In this document: positions 44,174 through 51,522 of the stretch, in pieces
Layout of the letters: every line of letters starts with the position of its first letter
How positions within the stretch are numbered: the stretch's first letter is position 1
Source of the DNA: CAILZL01 sp035548495
Lineage (GTDB): Bacteria > Pseudomonadota > Gammaproteobacteria > Steroidobacterales > Steroidobacteraceae
DNA: 64,000 nt
Assembly (NCBI GenBank): GCA_035548495.1
Contig: DASZSV010000036.1
Location: forward strand, 107,627 to 171,626
Direction of reading: 5' to 3'
Notes under the pieces: generated by a model
The model's input: the letters and a program-made list of their open reading frames with translations, nothing else
What the model was told of the DNA's origin: nothing
Databases searched by the model: none
Translations under genes and position numbers: made by a program

Positions 44174-45652
44174 ATGAGAAACAAAGATAACACGCATCCA
44201 TTGATAGCCCTTTCCCATTGTTCAGTGAAGCTCGGTCATCACTGGGCGCTGAATGATGTGTCATTCAATCTGCATCGCGGTGAACGCTGGGTGCTGCTCG
44301 GCAGCAATGGCGCCGGTAAATCCGTGCTGCTCAAACTCTTGCGCGGTGACATGTGGCCCACGCCCACCGGCAGGGAACAACGCAGCTACTTTTTCGGCAA
44401 TCAGCACAGCAATCACCCTGTCGGCATCAAGCATCGCATCGCCTTGCTGACGCCGGAAACCCAGGATCGATATGTGAGATATGACTGGAACCACACGGTC
44501 ACGCAAGTGGTTACGACAGGATTGTTCGATGAAGATATTCCATTGACCAAACCAGATGTAACGCAGCGGCGTCGTGTGGACCGTATGCTGCAACGTTGCA
44601 AGCTGTGGTCGTTGCGGCAACGCCGGTTTCTTACATTGTCTTATGGACAACGCCGTCGCGTGTTGCTGGCGCGTACGCTGATATCGAAGCCTGATGTATT
44701 GTTGCTGGATGAAGTGTTTAATGGTCTGGATGCCATCCAGCGCAATTCTCTTATGACGGTGCTCAATGGCAGAGAGGCATACACATGGATTGTTGCAGCA
44801 CATTCTTCTTCAGATATTCCTGATAACGCCACGCATGTCATGCGACTGCATCAGGGAAAACTGGCGGAGGCTGGCAAGCTTTCCGCTGCGCGGCGCATTC
44901 AATTGCAAAAGGAAGAGCTGCAAAGGACTGAAACTGCAGCATCACCAAAGAAGCTTGCGATCAAAACAGCAAAGCCATTCATCACGTTGAAGAATATCGA
45001 GCTTTATCGTGATTATCGTCCGGTGCTGAAGAAATTCGACTGGACCATTCATCGCCACGAACACTGGCTCATCATGGGCGCCAATGGATCAGGCAAGTCC
45101 ACTTTGCTGATGATGTTGTATGGCGATTTGCATCCTGCACTGGGCGGTGAAGTGATTCGTGATGGTCACCAGAAGGGAACACCAATTGCAAAATGGAAAA
45201 AACGCGTTGGCTGGGTATCGCCGGAATTGCAGGCGGATCATTTTCATGCGGGTACGCTGGAATACATTGTTGCTTCGGGTCGCTATTCCAGTGTGGGATT
45301 GAATGATGCCATTACTGCCAGTGACCGACGGATTGCGCGTGAAGGTCTGGCATTGGTGGGACTCGATGGCTATCAGCAACGCGGTGTGCGTGAAGTCAGT
45401 TATGGACAGATGCGGCTGGCATTGCTCGCACGTGCCATGGTCAACAAGCCGGAGTTGTTGTTGCTTGATGAACCTTTCACGGGGCTGGATATTCACTGGC
45501 GTGCAGCCATGCAACGCGCAATTGAAGCCGCCATTGCATCGGGCATGCAGGTGATCATGGCTGTGCATCAGAAGGCGGACATGATTCCGTCGATCAACAG
45601 GATGTTGAAGATTGAGAGGGGTGGAAGAGTGGTGATCAGGGAACTTGGTTGA
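44174..45652 (+). CDS. Tandem ABC ATPase (ModF/PhrA-like)
   Basis: A 492-residue soluble protein with two ABC domains. Domain 1: Walker A GSNGAGKSVLL, signature LSYGQRRRV, Walker B VLLLDEVFNGLD, and H-loop AAHSSSDIP. Domain 2: GANGSGKSTLL, VSYGQMRLA, LLLLDEPFTGLD, AVHQKADM. Both look competent for ATP. The arrangement matches ModF/PhrA proteins, often called molybdate-related but without proven transport. No permease gene is nearby, so a non-transport role is possible. It ends the operon begun by the GT83-like gene. Confidence 0.85.
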   Translation: MRNKDNTHPLIALSHCSVKLGHHWALNDVSFNLHRGERWVLLGSNGAGKSVLLKLLRGDMWPTPTGREQRSYFFGNQHSNHPVGIKHRIALLTPETQDRYVRYDWNHTVTQVVTTGLFDEDIPLTKPDVTQRRRVDRMLQRCKLWSLRQRRFLTLSYGQRRRVLLARTLISKPDVLLLDEVFNGLDAIQRNSLMTVLNGREAYTWIVAAHSSSDIPDNATHVMRLHQGKLAEAGKLSAARRIQLQKEELQRTETAASPKKLAIKTAKPFITLKNIELYRDYRPVLKKFDWTIHRHEHWLIMGANGSGKSTLLMMLYGDLHPALGGEVIRDGHQKGTPIAKWKKRVGWVSPELQADHFHAGTLEYIVASGRYSSVGLNDAITASDRRIAREGLALVGLDGYQQRGVREVSYGQMRLALLARAMVNKPELLLLDEPFTGLDIHWRAAMQRAIEAAIASGMQVIMAVHQKADMIPSINRMLKIERGGRVVIRELG

Positions 45653-45669
45653 TCAAGAATGTTTTACAA

Positions 45670-45884
45670 CCCCTCACCCCTGTCCCCTCTCCCTCAAGGG
45701 GCGAGGGGTAGGATGTTTTTAGCTCCGCTCCTGCTTTGTAGGCACAACATGTTTGACCAACTCTCGCAATCTATCTCGGCACTACGATTACAACAACTCA
45801 GTGAGCAGATGTGTTTGCAACATGTGATGCAATGAAGTCTGAGTCCCCCTCGCCCCTTGAGGGAGAGGGGACAGGGGTGAGGGG
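45670..45884. repeat. Perfect 39-base inverted pair, family 3
   Basis: 45670-45708 and 45846-45884 are exact reverse complements (39 of 39), separated by 137 bases with no gene. Each is also a partial palindrome around CCCTCAAGGGG. The pair lies between convergent genes (the ABC gene and the minus-strand exported protein), where it could form a very stable structure at the ends of both messages. Confidence 0.88.
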
Positions 45885-45913
45885 ATGCGAAGTCAACGGT
45901 TGATCATCGAAGA

Positions 45914-46405
45914 TCATTTGGGTACATCTATCAACTTCCAATATTCTTTTGTTGCCAAATATGCAGAGTAGCTTTCGTTATGAGAATCATCATAATCAAT
46001 TTCCATGAATAACCAATACCGATGGTCAACGATACTATCTGGAATATCCATGCAGCCCATGGCGTAATCGATGCTGACGGTTTGCTTTGGAGTTAATTTG
46101 ACTTTTAACGGCCACAATTTCGAAATGGAAATCGGTTTCCAGTCCTTGCGTCCGTTTGGTATGGTGACTCTAAAGCGCAGGCTAGTAAGTAATACTGATC
46201 CAACTGCGCTTTGAGGTCGGCTAAATCTTACTGGGGCAACAAGCACGCAACCCGTCTTGTCCTTGATCATGAGTGTGCCTTTTGCCATGCCCAGCACCTC
46301 AAACTTGGACGTCTCTGGCCGAAGCAAAAAATCCGGGTGCGCCGGTTGAGCTTGAAGTGAGATGGATAAAGACAGGAACGTCAATGCAACCAGCGTGCGG
46401 CACAT
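45914..46405 (-). CDS. Exported protein of unknown function
   Basis: A 163-residue protein with a signal peptide (TLVALTFLSLSISLQAQ; likely cut after LQA). The mature part has two cysteines (KTGCVLVAP; YAMGCMDIP) that may form a disulfide bridge, and a run of beta strands. No family is recognised. The ATG at 46405 is chosen to begin at the signal peptide; the frame continues to 46459 within the phzF end. Its base composition is slightly richer in A+T than its neighbours. Confidence 0.6.
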   Translation of the reverse strand: MCRTLVALTFLSLSISLQAQPAHPDFLLRPETSKFEVLGMAKGTLMIKDKTGCVLVAPVRFSRPQSAVGSVLLTSLRFRVTIPNGRKDWKPISISKLWPLKVKLTPKQTVSIDYAMGCMDIPDSIVDHRYWLFMEIDYDDSHNESYSAYLATKEYWKLIDVPK

Positions 46406-46436
46406 GACTTTTGAATTTACGATTCTCTGATAACGA

Positions 46437-47399
46437 TCATAGCGGCAATTCCGCTTCATACAGAATCACTGCATCACCGCTGATGCGCACCGACTGTGCT
46501 ACTGCGCCGGTGCGTGATACTTCCACATCCACCATGCCGGGACGTTTGACACTGGTGCCCTGATAGCCACGAAACTGCAATGTATCCTTGCTGTGTGCCG
46601 CGATGTTGTGTGCAACCAGATAAGTGCCCAGCATGCCGTGAGCATTGCCGCTGACCGGATCTTCGGGAATGCCGATGGCGGGACAGAACATGCGCGATAC
46701 GGTAGTCAAATGATCCGGCCTGGCATCGTCCAGGGCGAACACGAAATAACCTTCCGCGCCAATGTGTGGTGTAAGCCGTGCGAGTTCTTCCATGTCCGGG
46801 CGCAATGATTCCAGTTGATCGGCTGAACGCAGGCCGATCAACAGACGCGATCCGCCCTTGGTCAGAATCTGCAATGGACAGGCTTCGCGCAATGAAGGTG
46901 ACGACAGGCCCAGCGCATCCAGTACCTGACGGCGATGATGATCGGGCAATGCTGGCCCCAGTGATGGCGGGCTGATGGTCAATGTGATGCGGTAATCGCC
47001 ATCCACTTCTTTTGCGGCCACTTCAGCAATGCCTGCGTTACTGCGTTGACGCACGATGCCATCACCACGCAAGCCGCGTTTGGCCAGTACATAGTGAGTT
47101 GCCACAGTAACGTGACCGACAAACGGCACTTCGTGGCGCGGTGTGAAAAAACGGATTTGCAGGTCGTGATCATTGGCTTCTGCTGCAAGCACGAAAGCGG
47201 TTTCGCCATTCAGTTCGGTGGCGATGGTTTGCATTTGTTCATCGGTCAGGTGATCCGCATTCAATATCACGCGTGCCGGATTACCGCAGAAGCGGGTACG
47301 GGTGAAGGCATCAACATGAAACAGGCGGCAACGATCTGGCATGGGTGCTCCGGCATTTTGTTCTTCCAGGCGGAGGGCTTTATCGCTTAAGAAAGACAT
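46437..47399 (-). CDS. PhzF family phenazine-biosynthesis-like isomerase
   Basis: A 320-residue protein of the PhzF/YddE superfamily (diaminopimelate-epimerase fold). Motifs: HVDAFTRTRFCGNPARVIL near the start (catalytic Glu in NGETAFVLA), FTPRHEVPFVGHVTVATHYVL, and EDPVSGNAHGMLGTYL near the end. The family function is an isomerase; the substrate here is unknown and no phenazine genes are near. The first residues before MPDRCRLFHVD (47342) may be an extension. Confidence 0.9.
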   Translation of the reverse strand: MSFLSDKALRLEEQNAGAPMPDRCRLFHVDAFTRTRFCGNPARVILNADHLTDEQMQTIATELNGETAFVLAAEANDHDLQIRFFTPRHEVPFVGHVTVATHYVLAKRGLRGDGIVRQRSNAGIAEVAAKEVDGDYRITLTISPPSLGPALPDHHRRQVLDALGLSSPSLREACPLQILTKGGSRLLIGLRSADQLESLRPDMEELARLTPHIGAEGYFVFALDDARPDHLTTVSRMFCPAIGIPEDPVSGNAHGMLGTYLVAHNIAAHSKDTLQFRGYQGTSVKRPGMVDVEVSRTGAVAQSVRISGDAVILYEAELPL

Positions 47400-47469
47400 G
47401 GCGTCAATGTGAAAACACCGGATATGGCTGCCAGGACTGGCTTGTTGCCGTCAATTTGCTAGAATCGCG

Positions 47470-47558
47470 CCTGCCTTGGGGGTGGCCGTATGGCCTGAGA
47501 TGCGGAAGTCCGCGAACCCTTAGAACCTGATCCGGTTAGTACCGGCGTAGGAAGTAGG
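47470..47558 (+). promoter_or_regulatory. TPP riboswitch aptamer (THI element)
   Basis: All conserved blocks of the thiamine pyrophosphate aptamer are present in order: the P1 5' arm from 47470, GGGGGTGGCC, CTGAGATG, ACCCTTAGAACCTGATCCGG, then GTACCGGCGTAGGAAG, and the P1 3' arm ending at about 47558. It precedes a thiamine-uptake operon, as expected. TPP binding should switch off the operon. Confidence 0.95.
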
Positions 47559-47607
47559 TCATCGATTCTTCATTTCACATCGTAACTCCTTCTTGTTTGC
47601 CAGCTAT

Positions 47608-47634
47608 CGGATCTTCATTACAAACATGAGGATC
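47608..47634 (+). promoter_or_regulatory. Riboswitch expression platform masking the ribosome site
   Basis: GATCTTCAT (47610-47618) pairs with ATGAGGATC (47626-47634) around a seven-base loop; one pair is G-U. The 3' arm holds the Shine-Dalgarno GAGGA (47628-47632), six bases from the ATG at 47639. CGGATC (47608-47613) is also the reverse complement of GATCCG (47529-47534) in the aptamer, which could free the ribosome site when TPP is absent. This indicates translational control. Confidence 0.75.
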
Positions 47635-47638
47635 TGCC

Positions 47639-49765
47639 ATGCGTTATTCGTTTCTTTTTGCATCGGGCATTGTTGCCGGATTGAGTATTTCCGGTTTCTG
47701 TCACGCTGACACGCCATTCACCAGTGATGATTCACTGCAAGAGGTGGTGGTCACGGCAACACTGCGTCCGCAGACATTGCTTGATACCGTTTACAGTGCC
47801 ACGGTGATTGACAGCACTACCTTGAAAGAAGCTGGTGAACAGCACTTTGAAGATGTGCTGGGCCTGATTCCCAATCTTAACTGGGCGGCAGGCACGTCGC
47901 GGCCGCGGTACTTCCAGATTCGCGGCATAGGCGAGCTTGATCAATATCAAGGTGCGCCGAATGCATCGGTGGGTTTCATTGTCGATGACATTGATTTCAG
48001 CGGCATGGGCGGCGTTGCAACCTTGTACGACATGAATCAGGTCGAAGTGCTGCGTGGTCCGCAGGGCATCACCTATGGTGCCAATGCCATGGCGGGATTG
48101 ATCAATATCACAACCAACGACCCCACATCGCGATTTGAAGTGAACAGTGAAGCCATGATTGCCGGATATGGCACCGGCAGCATTGGCGGCGTGATTGGCG
48201 GTGCGCTGGATGAAAATGGCGATGCATTCAGGCTGGTGGCGCAGCGTTATCGCAGCGATGGTTTCCGGCACAATGTGTATCTCAATCGCTACGACACCAA
48301 CGGTTATGACGAAACCACATTGCGTGGCAAGCTGAAGTTCAATCGCGGTGACTGGCAACTGAAACTCACCGGCATGTATCTGGATCAGGACAATGGCTAT
48401 GACGCCTGGTCGATTGATAATTCATTCATCACGCAATCCGATTATCCCGGGCGCGATGCGCAACGCACCAAGGCCATTGCTGCCAATCTGAAATACGATG
48501 GCTGGTCCAGTGTAATGCTCGAAAGCATTTCTACATACAGTGCCGTTGATACCACCTACAGCTTTGACGATGATTGGGGCAACAATCAGTTCTGGCTGGA
48601 TACCACCGGTTACAGTCCTTACAACTATTATTCCGGTATTACCCGCAAGCGCACCACGCGCACGCAGGAGATTCGTCTGTCATCAAGGGATGTAACGCCA
48701 CGTGCCGGCCGCATTGGCTGGGTCGCCGGTGCGTATGTTCGTGATCTTGACGAGGGCAACAGTGATATCGAGTTTGCACAGGATGTTTCATACGACCCGG
48801 TTGGCAGCGCCAGTGATCTGATCAGCGACTACAGCGCAACCAATCTTGCCGCATATGGATTGGTTGATTATGACTTGTCAACAGCCACCACACTGGATGT
48901 TGGTGCACGCGTGGAAAATCGCAAAGCCACCTACATCGATTCGGATACACCGCGTATCCCGATGAGCGAAACCATGCTGGGTGCGAATGTCTCGCTGATT
49001 CATCGCTGGACAACCGGACATGCAACGCATGTTTCATTGTCGCGTGGTTACAAGGCGGGCGGTGTGAACATTGGCGCTGAAGTGCCGGATTCACTGCGTT
49101 TGTACAATCCCGAATACCTGTGGGATATTGAAGCGGGTGATCGTGCGGAGTGGTTGAATGACAAACTGACCACGGATATCACCTTCTTTTACATGACCCG
49201 GCGTGACATGCAGGTGTCCAGCTCCATGCAGGATCCCGGCAATCCGGCGGCCTTCGTGTTCATTACGGGCAATGCGGCGCGCGGCGAGAATTACGGGGCC
49301 GAATTCAGTAGTTCATATCGTGTGAATGGCGACTGGAAAATTGTTGGTACAGCCTCATGGTTGCGTACCAGATTCATTGACTATCAATATGTGGATCAGT
49401 ACACCGGTGAATTGCATGTACTCAATGGCCGTGCGCAACCGCATGCACCTGCTTGCCAGTTTTCTCTAGGCGTGGACTGGCATCATGCAGGCTGGATGGC
49501 ACGGGTTGATCTGACCGGCAAAGACAGCTTTTACTTTGAAACCAGCAGCAATGAAACTTCTTCTGCCTATCAACTGGTCAATGCCAAGATTGGTTATGAG
49601 CAACCGCATTGGGCCATGTATGCATGGGTGAACAATGTCTTCGACAAGCGCTATGCAACGCGCGGATTTTTCTTTGGCAATGAACCGCCGGACTTCACGC
49701 CCAAGCTGTACATTCAAAACGGTGATCCGCGACAGGCGGGTGTTACAGTGAGGTTGAAGTATTGA
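47639..49765 (+). CDS. TonB-dependent receptor for thiamine
   Basis: A 708-residue outer-membrane transporter under a TPP riboswitch. It has a signal peptide (residues ~1-24, cut at CHA), a TonB box (LQEVVVTATL), a plug domain (RGIGELDQYQGAPNASVG; VEVLRGPQGITYGANAMAGLI) and a beta-barrel ending GVTVRLKY. The riboswitch and the downstream permease and kinase genes show that its substrate is thiamine or a derivative. The receptor recognises the vitamin at the outer membrane and passes it to the periplasm with TonB energy. Confidence 0.92.
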   Translation: MRYSFLFASGIVAGLSISGFCHADTPFTSDDSLQEVVVTATLRPQTLLDTVYSATVIDSTTLKEAGEQHFEDVLGLIPNLNWAAGTSRPRYFQIRGIGELDQYQGAPNASVGFIVDDIDFSGMGGVATLYDMNQVEVLRGPQGITYGANAMAGLINITTNDPTSRFEVNSEAMIAGYGTGSIGGVIGGALDENGDAFRLVAQRYRSDGFRHNVYLNRYDTNGYDETTLRGKLKFNRGDWQLKLTGMYLDQDNGYDAWSIDNSFITQSDYPGRDAQRTKAIAANLKYDGWSSVMLESISTYSAVDTTYSFDDDWGNNQFWLDTTGYSPYNYYSGITRKRTTRTQEIRLSSRDVTPRAGRIGWVAGAYVRDLDEGNSDIEFAQDVSYDPVGSASDLISDYSATNLAAYGLVDYDLSTATTLDVGARVENRKATYIDSDTPRIPMSETMLGANVSLIHRWTTGHATHVSLSRGYKAGGVNIGAEVPDSLRLYNPEYLWDIEAGDRAEWLNDKLTTDITFFYMTRRDMQVSSSMQDPGNPAAFVFITGNAARGENYGAEFSSSYRVNGDWKIVGTASWLRTRFIDYQYVDQYTGELHVLNGRAQPHAPACQFSLGVDWHHAGWMARVDLTGKDSFYFETSSNETSSAYQLVNAKIGYEQPHWAMYAWVNNVFDKRYATRGFFFGNEPPDFTPKLYIQNGDPRQAGVTVRLKY

Positions 49766-49779
49766 TCAGTGATCCAGTT

Positions 49780-49803
49780 CCCTCTCCCGCCAGGGGTGAG
49801 GGG
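49780..49803 (+). repeat. Short partial copy of the GC-rich repeat, family 3
   Basis: A 24-base segment (CCCTCTCCCGCC then AGGGGTGAGGGG) between the thiamine receptor and the small thiamine-binding gene. It shares the outer arms with the longer copies at 45.7 and 45.9 kb but lacks their centre. It may form a hairpin within the operon message. Confidence 0.6.
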
Positions 49804-49841
49804 AGTATTAAACCTGCAGTCAATCATTTAAGAGGCTTGTC

Positions 49842-50087
49842 ATGCGTACCGCAGTAGAAATCAGTTTGTATCCGCTCGACAGTGATTACATTCCGCCGAT
49901 CAAGGCGTTTATTGAACGTTTGAATACCTATCCGGAGTTACACGTCATCACCAATGCAATGAGTACCCAGGTGGGTGGCGAGCACAAACGCTTGTTCGAA
50001 ATACTGGCCATCGAAACCGAACGGACTTTCGCTGAAGCAGGGCGCAAGGTATTTGTCATGAAAGTGCTGGGTGGTTCGGAAGCGTAA
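49842..50087 (+). CDS. Thiamine-binding protein, MTH1187/YkoF family
   Basis: An 81-residue protein of the MTH1187/YkoF-like (DUF77) family: MRTAVEISLYPLDSDYIPPI at the start and the conserved TNAMSTQVGGEHKRLFEIL. Members bind thiamine or related pyrimidines. It has no signal peptide, so it is cytoplasmic. Its TAA stop shares one base with the ATG of the permease gene, so they are translationally coupled. Its place in a riboswitch operon supports a thiamine-related role, possibly as a binding buffer. Confidence 0.85.
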   Translation: MRTAVEISLYPLDSDYIPPIKAFIERLNTYPELHVITNAMSTQVGGEHKRLFEILAIETERTFAEAGRKVFVMKVLGGSEA

Positions 50088-50746
50088 TGGATCAGGTGCT
50101 TGACATTGTCCACGAGATGCTGGGAAGCGATGCGTGGGAAATGATTGCTGCTGTGCTGGCGGTCGCCTATCTGGTGCTGGCCATGCGCCGCAGTCTGTGG
50201 TGCTGGTTGTGCGCGTTCATCAGCACTGTCATTTATATCGTGGTGATGGCGCGCAGCGGACTGGTCATGGACACACTGTTGCAAATCTATTACCTGATCA
50301 TGGCCGTGTATGGCTACATCGAATGGAAAAAGGGAAAAGAAGATGCCGGTGAAGTCAAGGTGGTGACATGGCGTTACACGCAACACCTGCTGGCCATTAC
50401 CGTGGTACTGGCATTGACCGCCATTAACGCGTATGCGTTGCAGTATCTGGCGCCCATGTTGATTGCATGGTCGTTGAAGATGAATCTCGGCTATGTGCAA
50501 TTCGTGCGTTCACCATGGCTGGATTCGCTGGTGACATGGGGCAGTGTACTGACCACATGGATGGTGGCGCGGCGCATTCTTGAAAACTGGCTGTACTGGA
50601 TTGCGGTGGATGGCATCGCGGCCGGTTTGTATTACTCGCGTGGACTGAAGGCCACCGCGGTGTTGTTCGTCATCTATGTGATTATGGTGGTGTATGGATA
50701 CTTTCAATGGCGCAAGGGCAATGCGCTGGTGGAAGCAGCAGCATGA
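50087..50746 (+). CDS. pnuT: PnuT-like thiamine transporter (PnuC family)
   Basis: A 219-residue membrane protein of the PnuC family with seven or eight helices and the family motifs WLCAFISTVIYIVVMARSGL, IYYLIMAVYGYIEWKKGK, and late WIAVDGIAAGLYYSRGLKATAVL. PnuC relatives in TPP-riboswitch operons are called PnuT and import thiamine by facilitated diffusion, trapped by later phosphorylation. The kinase gene overlaps its end by four bases (ATGA). The symbol is given on family and context. Confidence 0.88.
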   Translation: MDQVLDIVHEMLGSDAWEMIAAVLAVAYLVLAMRRSLWCWLCAFISTVIYIVVMARSGLVMDTLLQIYYLIMAVYGYIEWKKGKEDAGEVKVVTWRYTQHLLAITVVLALTAINAYALQYLAPMLIAWSLKMNLGYVQFVRSPWLDSLVTWGSVLTTWMVARRILENWLYWIAVDGIAAGLYYSRGLKATAVLFVIYVIMVVYGYFQWRKGNALVEAAA

Positions 50747-51516
50747 CGCCTGAACAGATCGCAGCACGGTATTTCAATGTTGATGCTGCTGCATTGCACG
50801 CAGTGCGCATCAAGGACGGGCTGACCAATGAAAGTTATCGCGTCACCGGCGGCCGCGAAAATATCGTGGTGCGCATCAGCAATCGTGATGAAGCTTCATT
50901 GCAGATTAGTCGCCACAGTGAGGCCGTGGTGCTTGATCTGGCGGAACAGGCCGGTATCGGCGCGCAGGTGCTGCTGAATCAGCCTGATGATCATGTATTG
51001 ATTACACGCGAACTGCCCGGCCGGAATCTGGCGCGGGACGAAGTGAGTGACAGCCGGAACATTGCGCGGATCGCCGGATTGTTGCGCAAGCTGCATGCGC
51101 TTGAGGTGAATGAAACAGTGCGTTCCCTGCAACTGGCAGACACACTGCAGGAGTATTGGCGATTGCTTGGCAACTGGGGCGATCACAAGACTGCGTTGCA
51201 CATTGCCGAGGAGTCGGATGCTCAAACGTTGCGCGTGCTGTGTCACAACGATGTGCACCATCTCAATCTCATTGATAATGGCGGGCAACTGTGGCTGCTG
51301 GACTGGGAATACGCAGGTGTTGGTGATCCATATTTTGATCTGGCGTCGGTGTGTTGTTATCACGATTTCAACGCGGCGCAGCGACTGATGTTGATCGACC
51401 GGTATTCAACCGGGAACGTTGCGCCGGACCCGGCAAGACTCGATCGCATGTGCTGGTTGTTTGATTACATCAAGGGATTGTGGTTTGCGGTGCGCAATGC
51501 AGATGAGGTTCGTTGA
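50743..51516 (+). CDS. Thiamine kinase-like phosphotransferase
   Basis: A 257-residue member of the choline/aminoglycoside kinase-like fold. It shows a GLTNESYRV nucleotide loop, VVRISNRDEAS with the Lys/Arg position changed, the catalytic LCHNDVHHLNLI (HxDxxxxN) and LLDWEYAGVGDPYFDLA (metal-binding Asp). ThiK of E. coli belongs to this family. It is the last gene of the TPP-controlled operon, so thiamine phosphorylation is the most likely job. The ATG overlaps the pnuT stop. Choline kinase is an alternative but fits the context less well. Confidence 0.83.
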   Translation: MTPEQIAARYFNVDAAALHAVRIKDGLTNESYRVTGGRENIVVRISNRDEASLQISRHSEAVVLDLAEQAGIGAQVLLNQPDDHVLITRELPGRNLARDEVSDSRNIARIAGLLRKLHALEVNETVRSLQLADTLQEYWRLLGNWGDHKTALHIAEESDAQTLRVLCHNDVHHLNLIDNGGQLWLLDWEYAGVGDPYFDLASVCCYHDFNAAQRLMLIDRYSTGNVAPDPARLDRMCWLFDYIKGLWFAVRNADEVR

Positions 51517-51522
51517 TGATAT

